Assembly: GCF_048771995.1 (NCBI RefSeq)
Contig: NC_133024.1
Coordinates: 2,237,001 to 2,301,000, forward strand
Length of the DNA: 64,000 nucleotides
Direction of reading: 5' to 3'
DNA from: Taeniopygia guttata
Taxonomy: Eukaryota; Chordata; Aves; Passeriformes; Estrildidae
The position numbers were made by a program, and so were the translations under genes. Below, in pieces: positions 35,574 through 49,602 of the stretch. A model generated the notes under the pieces. That model did no database searches. It saw only the letters and a program-made list of their open reading frames with translations, and had not been told where the DNA came from. Position 1 is the stretch's first letter. Each line of letters begins with the position of its first letter.

Positions 35574-38500
35574 GAAAGTTGCGTGAGAAAGTTCTCTACA
35601 AGAATATAAACTCAGAAGGCTTTAGAAAATCTTAAGAATCAGGGCAACATGCTTCCCCCTGCTCCAGTGGCTCTCCCTGCACTGAGGGGCACTGGAGGAG
35701 AGTGGCTCCCAGGAGATTGCCAGGGGCAGGGACAAGGAGGAAACCTTGCACAGAGAGGCTCTGATGGGAAGATGGGAGGGAATGCCTCATCAGACACAGC
35801 AGCCAGGCAAGGGATGCAGGAAGGAGGGAGAAATGCACTTCAGAAAATAAAGGAATGATCTGAAACCGCCAAAGCAGGAAACGAGAGGAGAGAGATCTTA
35901 GAAAGCAAAGAGCAGACTAAACATGCAAATTCTGACTAGATATAAAATAGAGGCTGGTGGAAGAAAAAGCAGCACAGGAGCAGCTGAGAAAAGAGCAGCA
36001 AACCATCAGCAACGCTGTGAAACACAACTGAGAAAGGATAGGCTGCTCTGCAAAGGTCAGACAAGGAATCATGACTCAGGAGGAGAGAAAAACCTTGCTT
36101 GGAGTCTGGGGGAGATGACAGGAGATTAACATCCCAACACTTAGTCTTGTTTTGTACAACCACTAAATAAATAAACATTCTGCACTGAAAATATGCATTA
36201 GATTTGTGTATGCAAGCCTTATATATTATATCACAAACATTGTAAGGTGAAAGATTATAATAAAAAGAAAATGGAAAGGGAAGCATGAAACAGATTTTAA
36301 AAAGAGAAAAAAACAAAAAAAGCCTGGTGAATTCTACCTTATGGTTGAGTTTCCCTTGGCAAGCACCCAGAATGGATGAAGTGACTTTCTGGCTCTCCTA
36401 CTGGGACAATGCTACTGCTTGGAGACTTGGGAGGGAGGAGAAGGGCTTCCAACATTTCTGAAAAATGTGCACCTCTTCAGAGCACAATCACTCAAAAAGG
36501 GAGCAGATACTAAAAAGAGATAAATGAAAGAATGCTCCCTCTACCACGTAGCAGCAAAGGTAAGCTCTCAATACAAATTACTAGATTTTTTTTTTTTTGC
36601 AAGGAAAATGAGTAATGACATGAGAAAGCCACGTGATGATAGATGGATGACACCATAGATAGTTCAGGAAACAAATTATTTTTAAAAATTCTAATTACTG
36701 CAAATCTTAGTGGATTTAAAGCATTCAAGGGTATCCATCAAAATTAAAGCATACTGTGATTAGAGAACCATACTAGGATGGGATAAATCTTGCATTACAG
36801 GGAGCTTTCCAAATTAAAGCCAACATGCAGGGAAAAATGTGATTCCTTTGAGCTTTTGCTAAAATTTAGACAAGCTGTAATTAATATGCATACAGGATGA
36901 CTTGTAACTTGGTGGGTCATGTGCCTTTTTAAAACTTGATCATTTTAATGCCATTTTTATTAATATGATTAATGCAGGCCAGTTTGTCTAATGAGAAGGA
37001 ACAGAAGTAAATCAAAGTTAGCTGTCTGCTTCATTTATACTCAGATTGGTAGGAATATACACTGTTCCCTGGCTTGAGATATCAAATAGAAAGAGGAAAA
37101 GAAAAAAAAAAAACAAAACAAAAAAAAACCAAAAAAAAACAACCTTAGAGAAATGGAACCATTATTTACTGAAGAGGATTGGAAGCTGTCGTCCATTGAA
37201 CAAGGCTTGGCCAACCAAACTTTGGGACATAATTGTACCTTCTACAAGATGCCAAGATAATGGATAAGGATTTCAAAGGAGTTTTATTAAAAGACAGTAT
37301 TTTCCAGGCTGTGAAAGGGCTTTAGATTGACAAACATCCTCTGAAAGTGAGCTAGGAAATCAGAGGGACAGTTTAATCCACAGTGCCTTGATTTAGGCTC
37401 ACTATACTCACAAAATATCTGCTGAAACACAGTTGATGATGAATCAAACCTTCTGTAATGTGACACCTGTTTATAAACGAGCCTGTGATGCTGCAGCTCA
37501 GAAAAGAGGAGACAGGAGAGGCTGGCAACTCTGGGAGCCAAGCCTGCAGTGTCTGAGACTAAAACCTTGCATAGCATCATTTCCACCCCTCTGGAGTCCT
37601 CTAGATATTGAACAGCACTAGAACATGGTGATGTTAACATTCACCCTGCAGTTAACATTCACCCTGCAGCACTGCTCCATGGTTATTCCCTCTCCTGTGA
37701 CTGTGCCCTCCCTGTCCCTCTGCTGCCCCATGGCAGAGGCTTGGAGTGGCTGCCTGCAGCCCTGCAGAAAGTCCATTTCTCCTGTGTTTGCTGCACAGGC
37801 AGAGCAGCACTATTATTTCAGCCTCTACCACCCTGCCATCACATCCTCCTCACATCAGTAGGATGTGCCTGTCCTCTGTGCTCTCCTGTGCACAGGCACA
37901 GAGGGATGGGCTGAATGTGCAGGGAATGGTTCAGAACAGCCCTGGGCAGGGCTGTGTGCACACACAGAGCTGTGCAGATCTGAGGAACTCAGCTTTTCAG
38001 CAAGCTCCTTCAGCTTCAACACAGTGAGGCCCCTTGTTTTATAGGGCACAGGAAGACTTGGGTCCAACAGCTCTGAAGTGAAGGGGAGAAATCGCTATGC
38101 ATGCACTGAGCTAATCCTAAACTCTAATGAGAAAGTCTTCACAGAGAGAAAGCTGAAAAATGGAATGAAGGCAGTGCTGAAGCAAGAGCCCACATGTTTG
38201 CAGGTAAGCATTGTAGACACTTGATCAGTTTTGAGTCAGCAACTAAGGCAGGCAGTAAAAGTTTGGAAGGAGCATGCTCCTGGATAGGTGAAGTGCACTA
38301 GACAGTCCATACTCCATCACCAAAACCATTTTCAGAAGAGCTGTGCATCCCCTGTCAAGCTGTTACTGAACTCCTTTTGTTTCTTCTTTTACCACCAAAC
38401 CCAACCACAAGCAGGAAGATTCTTCCTACCTCCCCCTTCCTCTGCCTCCTACCTGTTTACCTTTTGTCTGATCTCCATCCTGGAAAGCTCCCTGCAGCTA

Positions 38501-39614
38501 GTTTTTCACCTAATAGAAAGTGAAGCAAAAAACCCAAAATCAGTCTTCCTGCAAAAGTCTATTTTTCCCCTGTCATTAAATTCCTTCAAATATCTCAATT
38601 GCTAGCAATCCATCCCAATGGCTTCATACATTTACATTCATTTTATCCTCTGTCTTCACTGCTACTGCAATTCTACCTCCTTTCCATCTCATTTGGTCAC
38701 TGGTCCCCCATTTGGTTTTGGATTGGTAGTGATGTAACTTCCAGTCTTCCTGGAGCATGTGATTGGCACAGGCAATTAGACAAAAGGAGGAGGAAAGTAT
38801 CAGAGTTATTTCTTGACCCAGACACTCTCAAAAGAGATGCCAGCAAATGAATGTGCAGATAACATGACCAGTGTGTTGTTGAGACTGAAAGCCCCCAGGG
38901 TGTACACAGCACTGCAGAGCTTCAGTCAAAGCACATTTACAGTAAATTCTCCGTTTCCAGAGCAGAGTCAAGACATCAACCCCCTACAGCCAAACAATAA
39001 ACAAAAATGTTAGAACAACCCCCACCAAAATACTGCAAATATCCCAATAAAGAGGTGACGCATCATTAAACAATCTTTTCAAACAGCCTCGAGCAGCTTA
39101 AATACTCCCCTGTGGAGTTACAAACCAGTTGTTACAAGACAGAAACTGGATCATTTCAAAGCACACAAACATGCCCCATTTCATTATAAAACTTAAGATT
39201 TGCTAAAAAGTGGATTAAAATTGTAGAAAAAAAAAAGAATTGTAGAAAACCTATTATTTTCCCAGTCTAGAAAATTAATCCCATTCTCTTTAACATCATT
39301 TCTCTGCACTGCTGCAAGCTGCAAGCTCTTACACATTTGAAATGGTTATTATATGTCCAGTTCAGTGGGACATATAATTTTATTATATTATATGTTCAGC
39401 TTCAGTTTGAAAGTGAAAGCACATGTTGTTAACACAGATTGCAGAGAAAAGTAGATGAGTTTCTTTCATTTGCATCTTCTGACTCACCTCCAGCTAGCAC
39501 CACAGCTTTCCTGGCTAGCACACTTTACCACAGCCCACAGGACATGCTAATATCAACAGTTTCACAAAAAAAAAATAAAAGAAAAAAAAAAAAAAGGAAA
39601 AAAACTGGGGATGA
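35574..39614. other. Intergenic DNA between LTR and CR1 fragment
   Basis: Unassigned sequence. It contains A-rich low-complexity tracts at about 37099-37143 and 39565-39605 and an 11-bp perfect inverted repeat at 39348-39378. The frames at 35936-36316 (minus) and 37287-37640 (minus) lack recognisable protein features or splice context. Confidence 0.7.
39348..39378. repeat. 11-bp perfect inverted repeat
   Basis: ATTATATGTCC (39348-39358) and GGACATATAAT (39368-39378) are separated by 9 nt. A partial third copy, ATATGTTCAG, follows near 39391. Confidence 0.8.
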
Positions 39615-39745
39615 TGATTCCAGCACCTCCCCCAGCAGGCCATTCCAGTGCTTTATCACTCTTCCCATAAAAAACTTTCTCCTAATATCCAACCTGTATT
39701 TCCCCAGATGTAGCTTGGGACTGTGACCTCTGGTTCTGTCAGTGC
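39615..39745 (-). mobile_element. CR1 LINE fragment, minus orientation
   Basis: The stretch containing CCATTCCAGTGCTTTATCAC and CTCCTAATATCCAACCTGTA matches the region shortly upstream of the CR1 3' end as I remember it, on the minus strand. It stops abruptly at 39745 where LTR-like sequence begins. Confidence 0.75.
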
Positions 39746-40044
39746 TGTCGTTGTCGAGGCAGGACGGGAATGAGAAGACTGACCAGAAGGCTGCTGAGAG
39801 TAAAACTCTGATTTATTCAAAATACACTGCTCTTTTATACAGAGCTTCGTGAGGACCAACTCCATTGGTTCTGAAGTGAAAACAACCCAGAGCATCGGTG
39901 CAGAGTGCTTCACTCATCCTGCTCTGGTGGAAGGTGTCCCTGCTGATTGCAGGAGGATGATGTGGGCTAAAGTCATTAGAAGAGATTTATGCTCTAATTA
40001 ATCTACCTATCTTGTTTCTATTAAGCTTTTTTCCTGATATAACA
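39746..40044 (-). mobile_element. LTR-like element abutting CR1, minus orientation
   Basis: On the minus strand the block shows a CCAAT-type box (AACCAATGG near 39862-39870), TATAAAAG (39839-39832), AATAAA (39817-39812) and an end CTCGACAACGACA at 39746. That order is expected of an LTR. A possible 5' end is TGTTATATCAGG at 40044. About 39918-39965 (TGGAAGGTGTCCCTGC) also resembles CR1 in the opposite orientation, so the upstream part may be composite. No target-site duplication was identified. Confidence 0.5.
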
Positions 40045-43000
40045 AAACCAACTTTGTTATTCCTCTCTGACCTTTCTTCAACCAGATTTCTACTGCCTCA
40101 AAGTCAGGAGTCCAACTGCTGAGAGTTTTATTCTTCCTGTTCCAAGACCTGGCTTCAGAGCTCTCTTGTACAATCCTACCCATCCTCACTCCTCCAGGAC
40201 ACAATGGCAGAATAATAATTGCAAATTGCAAATGCCATTATTTTCACCTATTCCCTGAACTTTTCATGACATTTCCCGCTGAACCCATGACTGTCCCTTT
40301 AAAATGAACTGATCAAGTTCTTGTCTTTGCAAAATGACAAAATCACAGCATAACAGAGCTTGGGAAAACAACAAAACTGAGCCTGCAATGCTTTGTTCCA
40401 TCACTTACAGACTGGCCTATCTGCCAATGCTCACAGTCCAGCTGTAGGAAGGGGAAATTTCTTTCTAGAAATGAGAAGGAGTAGGTGTTTTGCAGCTTCC
40501 AGCGTTGTACCAACTTTCAAGAGCACAAATAAATGAGCTACACTTATGATGTGTATTTAAATTCCAATTATCATACAATTAAGCTACAACTATGCTTCTC
40601 AAGAAACAATATGCTCTTACAGCATAAACAAAACATCAGCAAAATTACTGAGAGTGTTTCTTAGAGACATAAACCATTTTCATTTCTTACTGCTTGCCAC
40701 AAGGATATTGCTTTACATCCAAAGGATGACTCTCTCTATGTATGTGCGTTCTGGCATCACCATTCCTAAAATAGCTTTCAAAGCATTTTTAAATTGACTC
40801 TTGTGGAACATCTTCCCCCCACTCCCCCTCTTCCCCCTGAATTAATCTGATAGGGCTTTCATAGATAAACACAGTCTCCACTCCACAACAGGGAAGGGAA
40901 CAGGGAAAAAACATGGATTTTAGTCATCAAAATTTAAAGGAGCAAAATTTATTTTAAAATATTAAAAAAAAATGTTAGCCCCCTCCCCCTCAAACCCAGA
41001 CAATCAAATATCCTGTCATTGTCTTTATCTGGTATTTTTAGGTTCAGTCTCAAAGCCCAGCTCCTCTCTACACTCAAAGGCCATTCCTAGCAACATTTCC
41101 TCTCATCAGGATATGGCTTTGTAGAACTGATCCCCTGGTTTGAATAAGGCTCAATTCATTGATGTAAATGTAGAATGCAAAAAAAGTGCCAAAGTCTTAA
41201 GGACTTTCCCCTTCTTATTCTCCAGCCCAAGAAAGCCCACTGCCACTGCAGCTTCAAAGCAGCTGACATGCAGCCCAGAGATCAGGCAAGCATTTCCTAG
41301 CTCATTATAGGCTGCTTTTCTGGGAGTCTCCCTCTCTCTACATGTTATTCAGCAGACATGCAAATGAAGTATTGTCCAATTTGTTCCCGAGTTTCTTACA
41401 GAAATGCAGAAGCAGTTCCCTCCTTTGTACTCCCCTAAATTGCCCTGCTGGCCTGGCTCACAAATTTCTGCAGTCTCTAGATGTGTTTCTGTATTTCAAC
41501 AGAGTGAAACACACATAAACTGTATTTCTTGAGTGACAGAACTCACACAAGCTTTACTAGCACTACATAAAAAAAAAAACCAAAAAAACAAACCAAACCT
41601 TTGCAAAGAAATCTCACTAAAGCTCTGCACTTTAGAGAGATTAATTTTAGAGAATAGAAGTAGAAAGAGGGCACCTCCCTCCATTCCCTCTCCCTTCTGC
41701 CTTCTACATACTGGAACACCTACCAAGGCCTGAGTGTCTCTGGATAAATAGGTTTAAAAAGCAGCTATGGATCTTGGGTGCACAGGTGGTTTTAAGTGCA
41801 CCGAGAAATCTTAAAATATGTTGGATGACAAGGAACTCGCTTTTGAAACTGGACCACCTGAAAGTGAGGTATCACAACTGCCCCCCAGATAATTTCATTC
41901 TATTTGGGCAATAACAATTTTCAGCATGCCTGATGGCTGCATGATTTATTGCCAGTCATGAGCATAAAGCATAGTCACAGCATGACTGCTCTGTAGCTGG
42001 AAAATTATTTCCACAAGTGCACTGAAAAGAGAAACCCAGATTTCAATTCTGAGGAAAAAAAAACCCACAATCTCCCATTTCAAAGTAACCTGTAAGGTCT
42101 CAACATTTTCCAGATTTAACAGGTTCCCAATTGGGCTTGGATACAAAACTGCCAAATGACAAATTTTTTTTCTTTGCTTAATCATTCATTTGTAAGACTT
42201 GGTGAACTTTCTTACTATCAATTTCAAACCACCTAATTTTGTGAATATTTTCTTAACTGAACATGTTTTCATTAGAATATAAAGAACAAAAGAAAGGCCC
42301 ATTCTTTCTGAGACTTGTTAATTTAAAGCAGCATTAAATGGAATTATTAAGATGTATTACCCACCACAACGTGTGCTTTAGCTGATGATGGTATTTACAC
42401 TTCATATTTAGTTAAGGAGAAAGATTTTCATCAAATGAACCCTCTTCTGTCTTCCTTCTGATTTTTGGGATTTTTTTTTCTTTCCCATAAGGAAATTTTC
42501 TTCATCTTTTTTTCTTTTCTTTTCTTCCTTTGCAGATACCTTTGTCACATCACTCCTTCCCGTTTCCTCTGAGAAACCTTTTTATCCTGTTGTCACTGAC
42601 GTGCCAACAAAAGACTAACAAGGTCTTTTCCAAACAGTGCTGAACAAGCACCAGTAAGCTGGAATAATTTCAGAAAGTATAGGGAGCAGAAGTTTTCCTG
42701 CTTGTTTATTAACCAAGAAACAACCAAAGAAAAACAGTTGGAGGATATGCAGCTCCCTCAAAGCCACTGCTGAGTGCTAGCACCTTTCTTTTTTTAAAGG
42801 CACATGCAATAGCTTCCAAAAACTGAAAATAAAAACTTTTCCACTATAAAACCTATTCTCTAAACAAATAAATAGATTAAAAAATGCTTCAAATCAGACA
42901 ACTAGACTCACTCCATACACCGCACACAGCTCTCCTGACAGACTTTGCTACTGTCTTGAAAGGGAGACCAGGCAGCCTCAAGAGGATTGATATTGCTGTA

Positions 43001-44700
43001 ATGGAGAAAGCTCAAATGCCACGATGCTAAAGTATCAATAATACAAAGATCCCATAGGGCAGATCACTGAGAAATAAATTTCAGCTCAACCAACCAAGGA
43101 TAATCAATCCACATGGCTAAGGTAGTTGGTACATCAACAAGAGCTGTTATTCCACACTGCTGTGCTCATCCCTGGCAAGAAATCAGCTTTTGTCCTGTGC
43201 ACCCCATCAGAGATGAGTGCACTTCATGAGGCAGAGCACAGCAACCACTGAACAGCCATGGAAATGACACAGAGGTCAGGATAGGTGGAGTTTCTTCTTC
43301 TCCCACCCCAAATCTCTTCAGTGACATCAATCCACCAGCACCTCCTTCCTCTCCATAATGACAGACACTTCACAGTTTCCTATCTCATTATGCTCATGAC
43401 ACCACACACAAATAAACCAAATTACACAGCTGCAAAAAGTGTAAAGCATACCCACAATATCTTTGCATGAAGCCACAGCCAATTTTAATTTTGTCTCGGG
43501 CCTTTACAAATTGCTATGGAATGTGGATAAAAAGGCAACCAAGAGCCAGACTGGTGGCAGGTTCACAGCCTGCAGCAATGCCCTGGTCAGTCAGTATCCT
43601 AAAAATAAAGCACAGATACAATCAAGGCTCTGCCTCTCCCAGTAATCTTGGAGACTGTTTACTCAGCAACACCAACACATCAAAGGAAAGGATGCCAATG
43701 CAGGAAGACAAGTCTGTGTAACTCCAAGCAAGGTTTGTTTATTGCTAATAGTCTTCCTGCTTAAGCTAAACCTCAAAACACACAGAAAAGCCTTGAAGGG
43801 CCTGGAAACCTCACTTCAAATCACAGGTAAAAAATGCCTCTATGAGAACTGACTGAGCAGATTGGCCACAAAGAATTTCAGCGCTGTGCCACAGACCACA
43901 GCAAAGGTGGGGTTGGTGTGTGATTGTGTGTGAAAGTAGTGGTGTGAGGGCAGACACTAAAATAAGGGCATTAACTATAGCACAGATCACTCTGGAATAA
44001 TTCATGCAGGAACATAAAGCCCTTTTCATGTCATTGTGCTCTGCCCCAAGTGTGGCAAGTAAGATTTCCCCCACTAAAGCACACTCTTGTATGGTACAAA
44101 TCAAATTCCCCCTCTACCCACACTCTGGAACACTTGTCTAAGTTTGCACCAAATATTCACCCATCATTTCTCATCTGATTCCCTTGCCCTGCTCAGATTA
44201 CACAACATTCCTGCTCCCCCCAGATAATCACAGTTCTAGCACCTCCTTGCTCAGTAGGGTTGTACATTCTCAACCCTTCCCTCACCATCCAGCTGTCCTG
44301 CCGCTGGAGGATCTTGTCCAGTGGGCAATCCACACTTCTGTGCTAATGAAATGCACCCATTGCTGTTAAAATTTGGGAAAACTATAATGTTATAATAATA
44401 ATATCCTCCCCCAGGCAGCAGCATGCACACCCACAAACCCGTCTCTGGTCATGCTCACAGATATTGGTGCACCTCAAAAGCTACAAAATTGTCAACACAG
44501 CCAACATATGGGCAAGATTACCTGATAAATGAGGAAGAAAAGTCTTTTGGAGGCCATTGGTGGAATCATTTAGATACAGTGCTTTTACCTTCTTTGTGTG
44601 AGAATTTTCAGGCTATATGGTACTTACCTCTTTGATTTCAAAGGTCAATCTTTTATCCCAGCTGCTCATGGTAATCAATTCCCTCTATGTGAAAGTAAGT
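40045..44700. other. Intergenic DNA, central part
   Basis: Mixed, mostly AT-rich DNA with A-rich low-complexity tracts (near 41570-41600) and a T/C-rich stretch (42470-42535). I recognise no gene, RNA or mobile element with confidence. Confidence 0.65.
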
Positions 44701-47700
44701 TCTCAATTTCATTGACACATCTTATAAAATTCATCCCTTCCACCTGCTCCTCAATTAGTACTAAAAGTAAGCAAAGGTTTTTGTGAGTCTTCGAGATACA
44801 AACCAAATTCATTGGAAAAACTTCTTAACTCCCATATATTTAGACACAATTAATCTCAAATAGAAGGACTATTACTAGAAGATGTCATCTGTCTTAGTTT
44901 CTTTTCACAGCTCAGAAGCAAAACAGGGATCTGCTGAAATGAGAATGAATTTCATCTTCATCCCTGACCATAAGACCTGGTCTTCCAGGTCAAGAAGGGA
45001 ACAGGAAAAACCCCAGTGATAATAAAGAAAACAATCTTTCTCATAGAATTCTCAATCCATTTTAGATGACCATGCTCATGGGCCATTCAGATACAGAGCA
45101 GAGAATCTGTATAATCACTGAGACAATGCTAGGCATGAGATCATCTAAGGGCAAATGGAATGTTCATATGTCACAGTAACACAGAGTGTTTTAAAATCTA
45201 AACTTATCAATTTCTTGATGGAAACTTACTGAAACTGATTAATGAAGGCAGGTATCTCACACAGAATAATGACTGGGTCTATCAAATAAAAATTCCTGGA
45301 ATATTCCTAGAGCACCCAGCTGCTAAAATTTGATTGTAACACAAAGTAACACCTAACTTTCACATAAGAGTAAAAATGACAGAAATAGGTAAATTCTCTA
45401 ATTAGCAAGATGACTAGTGACATACACAGTAGACAAGGATGTAACACACTGAAGAATACCACGAAAATTTCAGCACTGAAGGTCTAATCCAACTACAGGG
45501 AAGAGTGCTGAGGTTGGAATAGCAACACTTGTATTGTGATGCATAGCAGAGGGGTTTGATTTTCTAAACTTTTTCCAGAATGTTGGGATACAGTAACAGG
45601 AGAAAAATGTTCTACACAGCTAAAATATTTCTGACATTAAGAGTACAATGTTTGAGAATGTAAATTCCCGGGATATTAAAAAAAAATATAAGTGTCAGTC
45701 ATTGCAGTTTTCTTCAGGAAAAGAACCCTGCAAATTAATATACAGTCGGACTATGTGTTCACCACTTTGGATTCTAAATATTTAATGGTTAGCATCTTTC
45801 TGCTATACAGCTATTACATGCACATTCCAAAATTACTGCCAATTTATTAACTTTCACTACTGAAATTTAGAAATGAGGTAATGTATGGGGATAAAAAGCA
45901 CATGTCTCAGTGCAATGATTCACCTTATTTTAGAGCAAGGCCTCATTTTTGTGGCTTACAAAACAATGTCTTTTAAGGCCCCTACACAGGACAGGCTATG
46001 TTGCTAAACCATCATATGAAAAGTGATAATATTCAATAACAGAGACAGAGTCTTGAAAAATCATGGACCAACCCAACATTCTCTTAACATTAATTTTATA
46101 AAATACCTTACATGAACAGTTAAAGAACTTGAGCATACATAATAACCAAAATTTAAAAAGAATGTTGAATAAAATATAAATTAATTGAACACATCACTAA
46201 ATTTGCCACATTAGACAAGTTTATAAAAGGCATTTTCAGATAAAATAGTTATTTGAAAGAAAATCCTTCAAAATGGAAACTGCTGAAGTCCTTTTTCAAG
46301 AAGTCACTCCTAAAAACGCTGAATTCCAGGTCATCAGGTAGCACCTGAATTTGCTTTGAATACGGTGTTCATTTGCTTCAAAATTTGTCAATATTTAAGA
46401 CACAAATTTCAGGTCAGAGTTGTCAGTGCAAAGTAAAGCTTCAAGCTGAAAATGAGAGAAATACAACAGAAGAAATGATCCTGGTACAAAATTTCCTAAA
46501 TTCACATTGTAAAAAAGCTGTGCCAGATGCACTCTTGAGATACTGGACAGTAACAAATTTTACCAGTGGCCATTTCAGGGTTCCAGACAAGCCATTAACA
46601 TGGCTAATTATATTAGTTTCCTTTACCATAATTTAAATATTTCCTACACAAAGCCTTTGGAAAAGATCTGTGCTGCTTGTCCACTTGCTCTACTCAACTT
46701 CTCATTCAGCCAATTTGCTCAAAATGCAGTAACTCAGCCAAAAGGACAGAAAAGGTGACACCAACAGACAACACAAGGATGGTCTAAAGACTTAAAATGT
46801 TTCTGAGTTTAATCAACTTTGTTCACCCCAGCACTCATTCAAGTCAGTCTTCCTTAAAGTTATATAAGTGCATAACACACTGCCAGGCTCAAACCCTAAG
46901 TCTTTCAAAGGTTAAAAATATGTTTAGAGAACTATGTCTTTAGAGAACTAGACTCCAGCCAGATTAATTTATTTTAAGCCTATTAATTCCTGCAGAGTAA
47001 ACATCAACACTCTAGCAAGGCGATTTTGCTGTTTGACTTTCAAACTACTAACCAGAACAGGTCTGAAACAGTCTGCACGTTCCACTATTTAGAAGTGTTA
47101 TTAGCACACTCATTTAAAGATCAATGGAAATCTTTTCAAGTTACCACTCAAAATATTGCTAATCAAGTTTGTTTTTTTAACACATAATAAAAAAATAAAT
47201 GGTCACAACCAGAAAGAAGGAAAACTTTAAAAACCTTAATCTATCAGGCAGCAGTTCCAGCCTCTAATTGAAATATAAGGATGTAATTTATACTAAGCTG
47301 CTGCATAAAAAGGAGAAAATGAGTTCTTCATTACAATTCAAAATTTCAAAACTCATTCTGAAGACTGTTTGTTCGTCCTTGTAAAGTGCTTTTTTTTTCA
47401 TCATTGCTATGCTGGCAGTTATGCTAGAACCTCATTTCAGTAATTCCAGTACAACCAGAGTGTATAATTTAATTGCCTGAATCATTTTCAATTTATAGCT
47501 AGCTAAAATGCTACAGTGATGTTGCAAACAAACCAAATGAACAAGAGGGTTCCATAAGACACAAAATTTTCTCCCAAAACAGAGGAAAGAGATTAACTTG
47601 AGTCAAAAGCACAGACGATAACTTACACCAAAACTTTTCCTAAGCTGTACTTGAGGAATGAACAATTACAGGAAGATGCAAATGTCTTTTCCTGCAACAT

Positions 47701-48857
47701 AAACTCAGAAGCATTTGCTTAAATCCAAATGCAGCAGCAGCTCTTCCCTATACCCTGTATTCTCCTGATCATCTTTTATCACTGAAGAAGATTAAAACAA
47801 TATCCATACTATGCTTTGTGATGCTACAAAATAATTTAATCAGTTTTAAGAACAAGTTTTTTCGTTAAACAATGGAAATTTGAGATAGCAGAGTAATTTC
47901 CAATGGGTGTTCTCAGTTACTTCAAACCTGCAGTTCAGCCACGTGCTGTCTTTGAAAACATCTTTACAGCAAATGCACTGGCTGGTGAGATCTGATCTTG
48001 TAAGTGATATAAATTCTAGCACTTGCTCACAGTGAAAGAGAACACTAACACCTAAAAGGGAATAATGAATATATACTTCACCACCCAGCCTGGCACACTG
48101 AAAATTTTCATATGCTCATCACATATCAAAATAAGAAAAATATTCTAAATACCACATGGTTTTATTTGTTCAATAGTATTAGAAGAAAATTTTCAAAGTT
48201 TCCTAAAAAACCAAGAAAGCAGCAATCTTAAGAATTTTTCTGAAAATATTTGGACTCAACTTTGAAAGTACTCAGAATAGAATTGTCTTCTCTCTCTCTT
48301 TCAAAATCAGGAAGATTTTTAAATTGGCTTGCATCAATTTGGGCTCAAAAATAAAATGTCAAAGTTTGTGGATAACTAACCAAGTAAAGCAAAAATGTAT
48401 TTCCAACTAAGCAGCTGGAAAGTGAGTGAAAGAATTTGGGTGCTAAACACATCCTTGAAGATTATCAAGTGTACAGGGGAGGGAGGAGGTTATTAAAAAA
48501 CTTTGCAAAAAATATTGCTACAGTAGCATTAGGAATTAACAGTGCATCAAAGATTTAAAGTTTCCAAGTTAATACAAACTGATCCAAGCCACAATGACCC
48601 ACAGGATAATCACTCAGACAAAACATTAACCGCATTCTACTTTACTGAATCTAGAACTGGAATTTATCTGAATACCTTTAATATCATGGAAAAAGATTCC
48701 TTTTAGTCTTGCCATGAAGAATTGGTGCCATTAGTGTGTAATCAAAACACAGTATTATCATGCTGCATTTGGCTTTTTTTTGAACATCTGCAATCAAATA
48801 CCAATTTTGAAAGAGATTTTACATGTGAGAACTCAGTATCACTGCTGCATGAAGTGT
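44701..48857. other. AT-rich region downstream of CBLB
   Basis: AT-rich sequence with few low-complexity tracts and no recognised mobile element or open frame of note. Minus-strand AATAAA hexamers (TTTATT) occur at 48161-48166, 46968-46973 and 45843-45848. Part of this could therefore be distal CBLB 3'UTR, but the sequence alone does not decide it. Confidence 0.5.
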
Positions 48858-49602
48858 TTTATTTGTTGGTTGGGACTTTTTTGTGGAAACACTGTATAAA
48901 AGACCTTGAGACTACAGGTCATGGAATTCTTGTTAAACAAAGCTGTCCAAAACTACTGTCAAAATACCTTTAAAAAGGCAGTTCACAGAACAATGTGTTT
49001 TACATTCAGGTATGTCCTCTCTCAAAAGCAAAGGAATCTCAGAAGGAAAAAAAAAAAATCAGTAGTGAAGGCCACATACTTTTTGCATTTGATGAGCTGA
49101 AATGCAAAACACAATTAAAGCATCTTGTAAAAGAAAAAAAAAAAAAAAGACCAAAAGAAAACCAGAACTTCTGGAAATTGATGATTTAGTTGATGGAGTG
49201 GTCAGCATGGAAACTGTTGGGAATGCTACAGCAGAACTGACCACAAGTACAGGGAATATAAACATGACATAGTACAGGCACAAACTAGAAAACTGTAACT
49301 TGCCAACTTGTAAACAAGAAAAAGCATTTCACAGATTAAAAGTTCTAAGGAAGTAAACTTTTTTTTTAAATTATTTTGTAAGTTCAACCCTGATTTAAAA
49401 AAGTATGGCTAGCAAAAATACATAAGCCTCAGCATATTTATAAGTCTTGATCAGAGCAGCCAGGAGCCTTTGATAAACGGCTGGAAACAAACACCCTTCT
49501 GCTAAGGATGGAAGAAAAATATTCCATTCTGTTCTTCCTCTCATTCCCCAATCCACATGTGTATCTGTACAATTCATATGCTCCAAGAAAATCTTGAGGC
49601 TG
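48858..49602 (-). other. CBLB: CBLB 3'UTR, minimal extent
   Basis: Sequence following the CBLB stop codon on the minus strand, down to the first AATAAA (TTTATT at 48858-48863). It contains T-rich runs on the minus strand near 49129-49148 and 49359-49367. The true 3' end may be further away. Confidence 0.5.
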
